Positions 22,118-35,100 of a stretch of DNA of 64,000 nucleotides are shown here, piece after piece. Under the pieces are notes generated by a model. That model was not told the origin of the DNA. It was given only the letters and a program-made list of their open reading frames with translations, and ran no database searches. The DNA comes from Macrocystis pyrifera (taxonomy: Eukaryota > Sar > Phaeophyceae > Laminariales > Laminariaceae). The translations under genes and the position numbers were made by a program. Where the stretch lies: assembly GCA_031763025.1 (NCBI GenBank), contig JASSKH010000007.1, forward strand, positions 5,623,930 to 5,687,929. The letters are read 5' to 3'. Every line of letters starts with the position of its first letter. The stretch's first letter is position 1.

Positions 22118-22266
22118 CATCAACAAGCAAGCAGCAAGCAGCAAGTAGCACAAAGTAGCAACAAGCAGCAGCAACAGTAAGCAGCGGCAAGCAGCGGCAA
22201 GCAGCGGCAAGCAGCAGCAAGCAGCAGCAAGCAGCAGCAAGCGGCAGCACGCAGCAGCAAGCAGCC
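22118..22266 (+). repeat. AGCAGCAAGCAGC repeat
   Basis: An AGC/AAGC mixed tandem repeat ending about 45 bp past the stop codon of the TAF4-like gene, possibly in its 3' untranslated region. Confidence 0.85.
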
Positions 22267-22308
22267 GTTCTTCTCTCCTCCCGCTCCCCTCTCGCCACCG
22301 CATCGATC

Positions 22309-22866
22309 TCATCGCGGGGCGCCCCTCGGCTTCCCCCCCGCGTGCGCCCCCTGCACCTTATTCTGAGCCCGGTACAAAATTCGCGCCCATCCCCGAGGGT
22401 TACCTCTCGGCTTCGTGCTCCGCAACAGCTCCGCTAGGTCCGCGTTGTTAATCTCCAGCTTAGCACTTCGGACACGCCCGGCCCCTTCCCCCTCCCCGTT
22501 CCCTTTCCCCTCGCCTTCACCGCCTTCAGCAGAGCCAACTGAGAGCCCTTCTCGCCCTTCCGGGGTCCCTGTGGCACCACCACCACCGCCATCGGTGCCA
22601 CCGCCAGGCGCTCCAAGCGCCAACCGTCTGCGAATATTCCTGACGGTTTCCAAGACGTTTTCGTCGGCGTCTTCGAGAGGGTCGAGGGGACGCTTTACCC
22701 CTCTTCCCCCTCCGCCGCCGCTCCCACCGGCAACGTCTTCCCCGAACAACTCGTCGCTCAAGTCCGCGGGATCGTCGGCATTGCCTTCCTGAGGAAGAAG
22801 CTCGTGATCGGATGAGTACATCTGTTCTTTGCTCGCCTGCAATTGGCAGGTTTGCGCGAGAGACAG

Positions 22867-22903
<37 letters not shown>

Positions 22904-25900
22904 GAGGGGTTGGGGTCGCTTGATCCAAGGTTCCTTTTGCTCACAACTGGCATACATGATGGTGACGAGCAATACATCATTAATTGAAGAAACAAAAAAA
23001 CAACAACAACAACAACAAAACTGAAAACATCCAAACCAAATCCGAACAAAATCAGAGAGACCATACAAAAATCGAACAAAACACTCGAACAAAAAAAGTC
23101 CGAACATAATAACCAGAGCGAAGAAAATAGTAGAAAGGAATAACAAAAAAGAAACGGAGCAACCAACCCGACCGAGCGCACCAGATCTTTCTTCTTCATC
23201 AGCGCGGCGACCACCCCGATGCCGTGCTTCACCGCCACCCTTCTCGCGAATTCCGACGCGGCCACCTGCTCGTTTGACAGCCATCCCGACTTCGCCCTCG
23301 CCTCCATATCCTCCCACCACTTGAAACTCCCCGGGGGGAGCTTTTTCGTCCCGCGTCGAATCAACCGCTTCCGGACCTAAACGGCGACGGAGGCGGGGGA
23401 GGGGAAAGGGGGGGGTGTACATATGACCATAGACCCTCGCATCCCCACAATGCCCGGAGGGGGGGAGGGGGTGTACTCGATAGGAGAGATGTACTCGATC
23501 TCATGCATGGCCGTAGTCGTATGACCGTAGACCCTTGCATCCCTACAATGCCGGGACGGAGCATGTCGGGTTTTCACCGACCAGGCAGACATTGCTTGCA
23601 CCAAGCGCGAAGCGCCGTGAGGTGCCCGGAGGGGGGGGGGGGGGGGGACGGAAAAAAAAAAAACGGAGGAGAGCGGGGGCGGGGGGGGGGGGGGGGGTGC
23701 ACTCGAGGGGAGAAATTGACACTTGCAACCACTGATCAAAATACATCACACTAATCCCAAGAGGTTTGTACAATTGTACAAGGGGGGGGGGAGGATAAAC
23801 AAGTAAAACAAACGAAAACAAAAGGCAAAAGGTCAGGCCGATGCCTGTTTCGCGCCCTATGCTGCTACCAATGTATGTGTACTATACCTGGTATTATATT
23901 GAGCGGGTGCGACATTCCTCTGTTTCCGTCTTACATGATACCAGTCTGACGCGAAATATAGGCACAGTTCGCACATAAATATTCAGTCCAAACGATCCTT
24001 ATATGTTGGGTCAGAGTGGTAAACAGCTAGCCCAAAATATGGGGCGCCGTCGGGCCGGCATCGGACCACAGGCGACTTCGCAAGCACGGGGGAAATTTTG
24101 CAGAAACACTTATCTTGCCGCGAAAAACGTAAAAAAAGCAAGGAACAAAAAAAGAGCGAAGGACCTTGAACGAAAAGAAGAACAAACGATCGAATACGGA
24201 GCACGTCGAGCAACACGCCCTTTTACAGCCTCTAGAGGAATGTTTTCCACCCTCCCCCTTGCTCTTGTGTCCCACCAACCCGTCGGCCCCTCACACCACT
24301 CTATCCCACCCATCCTATCCCACCTGCTTCCATCCCATCCCATTCCATCCGATACCACCCCCACTCCACCCCATCGCATCCCGTCCTGTGCCGTCCTATT
24401 CCATCCCATCCTATCCCATTCCATTCATGCCATGCAACGCCATGCAATGCCATGTAATGCTATCCCGTCCCATCCCATTCCTTCCGACCCCATCCCCTCT
24501 CACCCCATCACATCCCTTTTCCCCCGCCCCTCTCCAATTACATTCCGTCCCCTTCCACGCCCATCCCACCCCCATCTCATTACATTCCACCCCATTCCGT
24601 CCCATCCCATCCCATCCACCCGATCCCATCCCACCCCATCCACCCCGTTCCCATCTTTCTTGCCCACTCCGCCCCCGAGGACTGTAGAGACATCGGCCCA
24701 GGTTTGGTAAAAGGGTCGCAATCTACTACTGTACTTCACTGTAAACCCTAACCCTATCCCCGACCGCCTGGGAAGGGTTCTCCGAATGAAAGCGAAATGA
24801 GGAGATAGTGCGGACTATTGTATTGGACTGTCAACCATTTTGTCGAAGCTGGGCCAAGTCGTGGATACTACTGCTGCCACCACCCCACCCCACCCCTACT
24901 CCAACTCAATACCGCTCCTCTGCGTTTGCCTTGCCTCCTCCGCGGTGCAGAAGGTCTTCTCCAGCCCATCCCATCCCGGCCCATCCCATCCTATCCTATC
25001 CTATCCTACCCACTCCACCTCATCCCATCCCATCCACCCCACTCCATCCTATCCCGCCTCATCCCATCCCATCCCATCCCATCCCCGTCCTCCGCTCTTA
25101 ACTCCACGGTGGAGAGGGTCCCCCCCATCCCATCCCACCCCCTTCCTCTGCTTCTATCATACCTTCTCCGCGATGGAGAGGATCTCCCCCATTCCATCCC
25201 ATTCCATCCTATCCCATCCTCCTGCCGTACCCCAGCCCATCCCATCCCATCCCATCCCATCCCATTCCATCCCCCACCCCTCCCCACCTCATCCCATCCC
25301 ATGCCATTCAACCCCATCGAGTCCCATCCCATCTCATCCCATCTCATTCCATCCCATCCCATCCCATCCCATCCATCCCATCCCATCCCATCCCATCCCA
25401 TCCCATCCCATCCCATCCCATCCCATCCCATCCCATCCCATCCCATCCCATCCCATCCCATCCCATCCCATCCCATCCCATCCCCTCCCCTCCCCCCATC
25501 CCGTCCCATTCCATCCCCTCCCATCCATCCCATCCCATCCCATCCCACCCTCCTCTGCTCTTCTCGTACCTCCTCAGCGGTGGAGAGGGTCTCGGCCAGC
25601 TCCACCTCCCACCGGGACTCCCTCGTGTCACAATCTCCCCGGTGCGCCGCCTCGTTCCTCCTCAGCGCCACCCTGGGCAGCTCCGACACGGGGGGCAGCT
25701 TGGGTAGCAGGCCCCGGCGGAGCTCCAACTTGGGAGACTCAGCGCTGGAGCTTTCCAGTCTGGATTCGACGCCTTCTCAGTTTTGTGCCAACACAAAGGG
25801 TTCGAGCGGGGTCGTGCGCGGCGTCGGAGAGGGGGGGGGGGGCACGATAAGGGGGGGAGGAGGGAGGAGGAGGAGGAGGAGGAGGGAGGAGGGGGGGGGG

Positions 25901-26556
25901 GGGGGGGGGGGTTAACGGGAGGAGGAAGTGGAGGAAGAAGAAGAGGAGGAGGAGGAGGAGGAGGAGGTGTGGTCTTGTATGGGTACGAAAAACAACCTAT
26001 TTTTCCTAAGGCTCGTCACGCAAGGAGCTGTATACTACCTGCCTGGTATTACTACGAACGTCATTTATACCGATACTATTACGGAGGACCATAGTAAATA
26101 GGACCAAATATTGTTAGTAAAAATAGGTAAATATACAGCTTTTTATGTATACCATAAGTCCTATTAACTGTCGACCCCCGTAATAGTACATGTATACTAT
26201 TAGTAAGTCATCTATACTATGAGCAAGTTATGTAACTCATCTATAGTATAGGGAAGTCATAGGTAAGTCACAACAAAAACTGATTTTGAGAAGAAACAAA
26301 TTGACGCATAAACCTGGGCCTGTCGTACATTCTGTAGGTATATATTGTTCGAATTATATGGAGAAAACAAAACAAAAACGGGACAGAGTGGTACATTGGC
26401 TATATCCTCAGAAACGTTTTGGCCGAAAAAGGGTACAATGGCAAAAAGGTACCAGGTACAGCAGTACCCCTATCTCATGTCTCATGTAGCACGGGTCGGA
26501 AAAGGAGGCCGTAGCCGCGGCGAAGGGCAGACCCAGGTCGGTGTTAGGGTAGGCAG

Positions 26557-26615
<59 letters not shown>

Positions 26616-29074
26616 CGTACTTGATAGGAGAGATGTACTCGATCTCATGCATTGTCTTGGTCGTATGACGGTAGACCCTCGCATCCCTACAATGCTGGGA
26701 CGGAGCATGTCGGGTTTTCACCGACCAGGCGGACGGGGGGGGGGGGGGGGGGGTGTACGCGGGCGGATATTCATTTGTTGCTTGCCTTAGGTCATTCGAC
26801 CATTGACCACTCATCTCTTTCGAGACGGAGCACCGAGGGGGGGGGGGGGGGGGTAAGTCTTCTCGGGTCTGAATCCCTAGACACACCCTGTGCGCTAAAC
26901 AAGAGGAGAGGATGCACAGGTATTCGTGTGCAAAGCGTGCGTGCCTTCCACCCCCACATCCCCCGCCGGAGGAGCAAGAAAAAACAATTATATACCTGGC
27001 ACCAGTACCTACTTATAGAAAAATCTAAAAAGCACCTGCGAGAAGGTCTGCGGACAGCCCCCCCTTCCGCTGCCAGGCGATTATCTTCAGCCCTCGCAGC
27101 AGCTCCTTCAGGTAGTGCTGCGTCGACAGCGACATGAGCTGAAAGGGGTTGAGCAGCAACCGAGGAAGCACACGATGGACAGGAGAAGGGGTTGACGCAC
27201 CGGCGCGCAAACGAAGAAGCGGCGGGGAAGGGGGGAAGGAGCGAAGGAGGGAGGGACGGAGGGCGGGAGGGAAGGAGGAGGGGAGAGAGTAAGGGAAGGG
27301 AAAAGGTTGAGGGGAGGAGGGAGAGAGATAGGGAGGGGGGGGGGGGGGGGGGGGGGGCGTCCGTCATTCTCCTCGGTGTCTTCCTTCGCCGGCGCCCACG
27401 AACTGTTGCGAAATGCAGCACATAGAGGAGGCGCGCGTTGGGTTCTCCAAGTCCTGCTCGCGCCTCACCCGTCTCACACGTCGGTTCTCACAATATCGAT
27501 CCCCTCTCTCCTCCCCTGCACACCCTCTCTACCAAACCCCCTCCGTCGTGGGGAACGCCGAAGGCCGGTCATTCACCAGCCCCACCGCTGCCCCCACCAG
27601 CACCATCGCCACCACCACAACCACGACCACCACCACGACCATGACCACCACCAAAACCACCAACACCACCTACACCACCAACACCACCAACACTGACCAC
27701 CACCACCACCCATCGCCGTCGTCGTCGCCGCCGCCGCCGGACTCGGGACCTGGAGTCGAAAGACTCGAGCGAAACAACCGTAACACACAAAAGCGCAGAA
27801 AAGAAAAGCGCACCAAAAACACAACCAACACGAGAAAAAAACAACAACCAACAAACAAAACAAACAGGCACGAAAAAAAAAAAAAACACACACACACACT
27901 CACACATACGAACCACCACACCGCCCCCGTACCTCGAGTACGTCGCTCCCCACCGCCTCCTTCCCCCCGCCGAGGGCATCTCCGGGGTTTCCCCAGGGGC
28001 GTTTTTTAAGAACCCGTCGCATGCCGGCTCGCTCCCCTGCGTCCCTGAGGCAACACCACGCTTGTCTGGGGGGCGTAGAGTGTGATAAGACCGCGATACA
28101 ACGCAACACCATGCGGCACCAAAAGCGAATAGCACGGCCGCACACCGACAGTGGAGCACCGACATTCACCGGAGGGCGGGAAGGTACGAGGGCGGGAGGG
28201 CGGGCGGGTCGGCGGGAAAAAAAATAGAACACATACAGAGGGAAACCCAAGCCGCGCACATAAAAAAAGTATCGATTTCGGAGTGTGAGTTGAAACCCCT
28301 TCGGCATTGTACCCGCGGTTTTTGGGGACAACCTACTAATACCTGAGATATTACGGGGGACCATAGTAAATAGGACCTACGGTACACACAAAAACCTATA
28401 TTTTTCCCTATTTTTACCAACATTATTTGGTTATACTCACTGGGTCCTATGTAATAGTGTGTGATAATATTTGGCAATAGTGAAAGGTTTCAAGTACCGT
28501 TGGGAACTCGATGTTGTTGTGCAGTATAAAGTAGCAAGTGGGTTGTAAGAACCGTTGGGAGTGAGTACCGTTATACCTGGTGGTACATATATGCGGCGGG
28601 AAATTGTATGCACTATCTCGGGGAGACAGCGGCGGCGGCGGAAGCAGAGGCGGAAGCAGCGGCGACAGCGGTGGCGACGGTACCCCTTGCCGCAGCAGTC
28701 GATACATTAGTCGCGAGGCACGAGGCGAGTAGTATATATATATATTCCACCAAAGCAAGCGACTGCCGGCAGGTTGTCTTGGGTTGACTTGGATTTTCGA
28801 TCTTACTCCGGCGGAAACAAAGCGGGCCGGGACGGGGGGGGGGGAACGATCTTACTCCGGCGGAAACAAAGCGGGCCGGGACGGGGGGGGAAGGGAGAAG
28901 GGGGCTATGAGATAGGGCTTCGCAAACCACTAGCAGGATAGATAGAGCGCGCGGCGAGGAGCGCTGGCTCAGCGCACCAAGTTAGTCCTTTGCTCCCTTC
29001 GTTCATTGCTTCTTTCGATCTCCTGCCCGCGTAACGTACGCACGATGACTGACGAACACAACATCAACCCAAAA

Positions 29075-29115
<41 letters not shown>

Positions 29116-32100
29116 CTAACACCCCCAACATCGACAACATCGACAACATCGACACCAACAATCAGCCGACACCAACAACGACACTGTCAACAACACCACC
29201 AACACCAAAACAGCCACCACCACCACCGCCAACACATCACCCAGACCACTACCCAGACCATCACCACCAACAAACAACACCACCAAACCAGCCCCCACTA
29301 CCACCGTCAACACACCAACAACATAACCAACATAAACAGCAACAACACCAGCAACACCACACCACCACCGCTCCACCCCTACTACTACCATCCTCACACC
29401 TGTGATCGACTACGTTGTTCGCGAACCAAGGCCTGTTTAGCTCCCGCTCCGCTGCGGCTAGAGCGGGCGCATTTCTCAGCTCCTCCTCCTCCTCCTCCCG
29501 CTGCGAGTCAACGAGGGAGACCGACTCCAACTCCCGCTTCGTGGTGTCAAGCTTGTCCGGAGGGAGCTAATAATCCCATCGCCCACCCCGACCCCACCAC
29601 ACGCCATCGGAGGAGGAGGAGGAGGAGGAGGAGGAGGAGGAGGAGGAGGAGGAGGAGGAGGGAAAGGAAGAAGAGTAAAAAAAGAGGAGGAGCAGGAGGA
29701 GGAGCGGGAGGAGGGGGGGGGGGGGTAAAGAAGGAGAAGGAGGAGGGGGGAGAAGGAGGGGGGGGGGGGGGGGGGGGAGGAGGAGGGGGGGGGGAAAGGA
29801 GGAGGAGGAGCAGCAGCAGGAGAAGGAGAAGTTTGTGCCATGGTGCGCACGGTGACGTCGGGTGTTCCAAGCGGTCAAGAGATAACGAAGGGGGGTGGGG
29901 GAAGGGGGGATTGACGGACGTCAGTGGGTCGATAGTCGGACCAGTTGGTGTTTCGGGGGAGGGAGAGGCGGACTATGGAGAGGCGGGTCGGGGGGGGGGG
30001 GGGGGGGGGGTGAGAGAGAGGGGAGGAGGCAGAGACAAGCGACCGAGACAGAGACACGTAGAGAGAGACAAAGACATAGACAAGAGACAAGAGACATAGA
30101 CATAGACAGAGACAGAGACAGAGACATACCACAGTGGCAGACAGAAAAAATACATGAAACATACGGAGACAGCGCCAGCACCGGACACAAGAGACGGAGA
30201 ATAACAGAGAGAAGGGAAACAGGATACAGGGACAAGGCAAAAACTGCAAGGAACATAGAACTGTTAAACGGCGCGAACGCGTGCCAAAAACATATAGCCA
30301 TGTATGCGCTGCTTCACCACGGAGGCGGGTTGAGATGGGGGACGCAGACGTGGACAGGGACGGGGACTTGGGCGTCGGGGGGGGGTCTGAATCGCAAGCC
30401 ACCGACAACCACAAAGCCGAAAGCCCCGCGTAGTGTACATTTTCACACGTAGAACAAACCAGATCACCGTAGCTCGGAGTTGCCTCATGCCTCAATTCGG
30501 GGATGAACAAAACCAATATCTATGGGAGCTAGATGAGCTACTTCACGTTTTGCCAGGTGTGAGCTATTCTTATACACCTGGTAGTTCTTTTTCTGGGCTA
30601 TTACTAAGATGTAGCTCTTTTTCTGCACATTCTTGCTGGGGGTGAGCTGTAGAACATTTTTGAGCTAGCTCGTGAGCTGCACCTTTTGTATGCCGTGCTT
30701 GTCCTCATCGCTGTACACCTTGGGTTTCACGTGGGTCGGGTGCTGGGGCGCGGCGTGGGCCGCGGTGCTTGCGGCCGCTTGCTGTTGAGCGTACTGCCGG
30801 ACATTTATTGAGGGAACGGAGACGGGGAAGGCAGGCAGGCAGGAGAGGCGGGCCGGGGACAGGGGCGGGGGGTTGCGGGGGGGGGAGGGTAGGAAGAGAA
30901 ATATTGGATTCGGCGCTTGTTGTCTGACAGTTTCTGATGGTAAATTATGAAGGCCGAGGCTAAAAATGCGTGGTCGCTAACAGGTACAGCACACGCGCAC
31001 GGTCCGACGTTCTGCTGAACGAAAGCCCCTCCTTCCTCCTCCCCCCCCCCCTCGTCCTCCTCGTCCTCGTCCCGAGGCCGACACTAAAAGATAAACCTTC
31101 CCGCTTTCACGGACACTTTGTGTGTGTGGGGGGGGGGGGGGGGGGCACGTGCACCATATACAGGGAATACGACACACTGTCCGTTTGGAGTACCACAGGA
31201 CACAAAAGTACAAAATACGAGCGCGCGATAGCACAGCAAGCGAGTGAGCACACCCGCACCTGAGCGGCAGCAACGGAAGAGGCGTTGGCAGCCGCGGCTG
31301 CGGCAGGCGTATCATACGCGGTCGGCGTCGCGGCGGCTGCGGCGGTGGCAGTGGTGGGGATAGGGGTCGCGGTCGTGGTTGCGCCGTACGGTGCCACGGG
31401 CGCCTTCTGCTGCACGACGACGCCGGCGGGAGCAGTTGCGGCGGTAGTCACAGCCGCCGCGGCCGCAGCGACAGCGGCGGCCATGGTAGTGGCGGGAGAA
31501 ACCGCCGCCGGAGCAGCAGCAGCACCGCCACCACCACTACCACCACCAGCAGCGGTAGCACCGGGAACGGGGGCGGAGGCAGCGGTAGCACCACTTGTCA
31601 CGGCATTAGTCGCCGCAGCGGTGGCTGGCGCAAGAGCTGGGGGCGCTGGCGGAGCTGCTGACACCGCCGGCGCGTGACTTATTTGGGCCGTTGGTGGTGG
31701 TTGGAGAACAGCGAGGTTGCTCCGATACTGTTCTCGCAGCGGAAGGACACGCGAGGCGGGGAAGGGAAGGGGGGGGGGGGGGGGGGGGAGTAGGGGTTAA
31801 AACATGGGGGAAAAGCGAAATACGCCGCCCGTGCTTGTGTCGAAAACAGGGTATTAGTGAATCGCCGTCGGTCACAATGACAACAGCGGTGCGTGCGCGC
31901 GCGGTGAATCGTTTCTGCTAGCAATGTGCGGCCTTGGCTTAGACCACCTGTACCCCGCCATGACCGTTATCGATCGAGCAGGCATCATGATCGTGATCCG
32001 TCATTCACGGATGCAACAGGAGAGACAAAACAAACACCTGACACAGCCTAGAAAATGTAGTCACCGATAGGCAACTCGGACGCAACACAAGAATCACATA

Positions 32101-35100
32101 AAAAACAAAACAAAACAAAATCTTGACGGAGTGCTTCAATCGCCCCCCCCACCCCCTCCTCTCCCCATGCCCCACCAACACCGTCGCTTCCTAAGTCGCC
32201 AAGAATGCGGCCACCAAACACTACCGAGGCACTTTAATATCCCAAAAAGCCTCAGTGCACAAACCCGTTGGCCTTTGTAGTACCATCCGCGGTCGCTTAA
32301 TCGAGAGAAAGCAGAAAAAGCAAGCCTTCCTCTTCTTTCACGAAGCAATCACCTGTTGCACGCGATTAACTGCTTCCGCTCCGACGGTGGCGGCTGTGGT
32401 GGCTGCAGCCGCGGGGGTGGAGGCGGCGGCGGCGGCCGGTGTGATGACCGAGGTGGGGGCCATCGTTGTCGCCGCGGCCGCCGCCGTCGTCGCCGCGGCC
32501 GCCGCCGCCACCGCCGCGGACGCCGGCGCCTGATAGCCCTCCTGCTTGGGCTGGCGGTAGGTCCCTGTCTGGAAGACTTCCTGCTTGGGCTGCCGGTACA
32601 CCCCCGTCACCCCATTTGGCGTCACCACGGGCGCCACCACTCTCCCACTGGCCGCCATCGTCACCGCAGGAACGGCAGACGGAGCAGCATCAACAAAACC
32701 ACCAACACCGACACCACCAGGACCAGGACCAGCGCCAGCACCACCGCCCATCCCCACCGTCGCCGGCTTCACCGCCACCGCCACCGGCGACGAGGCCGTT
32801 GCCGCGCTTGCCGCCGCCGTCACCGCCGCCGCCGCCGCCGAGGCCGCGGCGGCTACCTTATGCGCGTCGATCTTCTTGTACGTGTCCACCCTTTGTTGCA
32901 CCGCGTTGTTCGCGTCGTCCTCCCTCTTCTTCAGCTCCCGCTCCATATTGAGACGCGGCGCCAGGCTCTGCAGGTTCAGCCCCAGCTTCGTTTGCAGCTC
33001 CTCGTGAATGATCCGGTTCTGAGTGCCGATCAGCTTCGTCATTATGGACGGTTCGTACGTGATCTTGTGGTCTGCCGAACGCAGTTCGCCCAGTCTCACG
33101 TTCATTCTCTGCGAGGGGGCGAGGTTGGGATCCGAGGTCGGGGTTGGGGCAGGGATCGGGGTCGGAGTTAAAGTCGGGGTCCGGGGTCGGGGTCGGCGTC
33201 CGGGGCAACGTCAGGGGCGAGGCCCTAAAATAAAAAAATTTAATATTAAAAAATTTAGGGGGGGGGGGGGGGGGGGGGGAGGGGGCAAGCGGGGGGGCGC
33301 TATAACGAAATGTTTGGCTTAAGGATAGGCCGGCGGAACCTAATGCGGCACCAACCATAGTGTAAAGCGGTGCCAAAACGGATAGTCACACACTCAAGGG
33401 AGGGAAGATGCTTTGAAGTAATTGGCGCAGGCGAGTTGATTACGCGTTGAGCCAGTCAGCTGCTTGCGCGTGGTGGATTCTTGCAAAAATAATAGATTCG
33501 AAAGAAAAGGGTACGATACTATTATACCACCGAGCGGCAAGCGATCGAACCCAGGAGTGCACGTGCGCGCCCGCATCTCTTAGACTTCCTGCAGCACGTC
33601 TCCGGGAGGGCGGAGGGGGCTGTCCCTCGCCCCCGTAGCACGCTAAACCACCACGCCAGGTCATGCCACGCCAAGACGCGCGCCAGGACCAGTCAATCTA
33701 GCCGGATAGACGCCCGTCTACACCTCTGACCACCGGACACCGGACACCAGACGCCGGGCGCCTTGCGCACAGCAGAACGCGCTACGGCTCGCTCGCTGAC
33801 CACCAACGATGTACTATCTCCCACACGGGGCGAATGATTGCCACACCGCCACAAACAATAAATCACACCTGCTGACCCCCCCCCCCCACACACACTCTCA
33901 TTCGACAACGGCCATGCGTGATACCGAGTACCTCGCCCCACCCCTCCCACCCCCGCCTCCAGTCACAACAGCCAACGCAACGCACTATGTGATACGCACA
34001 TAAACGGCACTCTGGAGTCGCTCGGTGATAGCCGGAGCGCCACCGATGTCGACGCCAGGGTTGACATGGGCGTGAGCCTCGGCGATGAGGTCGGGCATCT
34101 GATCGAGGACGCTCCGCTGGTACGCATTGATGTTGTAGAACACACAGTTCCAGACCGCAGATGGCGTCGCCGTCGCCGTCGCTGCTACACGCCGTCGCCG
34201 TTGCCGTGGTGGCGGCGGTGGTGGTGGTGGTGATGATTGTTGTTGTTGTCGTCATCAAAATCGGGCAAATAAAACGACGACAACAAAAAAACAACAACAG
34301 CGGCAACGTCGACAGCAATAGCAAAAACACAAGACGACGACAACGAACAAAGAGCAACAGCAACAAACACAACAACAGCGAAAAAAAAAAAAAAAACGAC
34401 AAAAAACAACAGCAGCAGCAGCAGCAACAGCAGCAACAGCAACAGCAACAACACAAAAAAAAAAAAGGGCGCGGCGGCGGGGCGGGGGGGGGGTACTCGA
34501 TATCATACATGGCCGTCGCAATGATGGAAAAGAGGGGAAGGGGGGGGGGTGGGGGGCAGGCGCGAATGACGGGCGAGGAGGAGGCCCGGGACACATTGCA
34601 CACACAAAAAGCCTTCGGCAGCATGAGCAAACCCTACCCCGTGTGGAGAGGATCCAAAATAAGCGTCTACAAGCGGCGCGGGTGGTTTCTCGCGGGTTTT
34701 GGGGTAGACTGAAGGCTATGTTCCAATAGTACGCCTACGCCGGCACAAACACAAGCTGGCGATTAAACGTGCCTTAGGCCTGTCAAACGCAGCCCGCCGC
34801 CGACGGGAGTTGCTGCGACTACAGCGGTAGTACATACTATCATCACGACAGTAGACATTTATAAAACTCAAGAGAGGGTGATATTTCGACTCTCTGCGCC
34901 GATTTTCAATATCGCGATCTTCGTACACGAAAATCCCTCGATATAAAATTCAAATATCGGATTTTTTGCCAGAAGAACGTGAGATAAAACGTGGGTGAAA
35001 TAAAAATAGTCAGCAAGTCCGCAAACACGTGGAACACCGCATGGGCTGGAGGACGTGGCTGCTGCTGCAGCGGCTTCTCTCGGTAGCTCGGCAGGCTACA

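Larger units (their letters stand above)
17185..22308. other. Convergent intergenic region, PAM68 / TAF4-like gene
   Basis: About 5 kb with no gene I can support. It holds degenerate GAGTCC repeats (17260-17330), an imperfect direct repeat (18292 and 18678), a TGGGAAGTGGGACAT-type degenerate repeat (19010-19130), a MITE, a 28-bp minisatellite, a GATC-rich repeat and an AGCAGCA array. Overlapping 130-300 codon open frames at 17338-18330 lie on both strands, are low-complexity and have no domain. Confidence 0.6.

Noticed and set aside
23544-23628. 5S rRNA gene or 5S-derived SINE in the Gtac-A core
   Set aside because: GCATCCC and GCCGGGACGG give a passing resemblance, but the internal promoter boxes (AAGTTAAGC, GATGGGTGACC) are absent.
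24740-24762. Telomere repeat
   Set aside because: Only two CCCTAA units are present, and a similar TTAGGG pair is at 42366-42378. Two units are too few to indicate a chromosome end or fusion.
24818-25915. Long Ser-His-Pro-Ile open frames on plus and Trp-Asp-Gly-Met frames on minus
   Set aside because: They are translations of the CATCC pentamer satellite, which has no stop in several frames. No domain is present, and they overlap a real minus-strand exon at 25570-25775.
31285-31677. Ala/Val-rich 130-codon frame on plus
   Set aside because: It is the mirror of the Ala/Pro-rich exon at 31727-31260 on minus, which is joined in phase to its neighbours.
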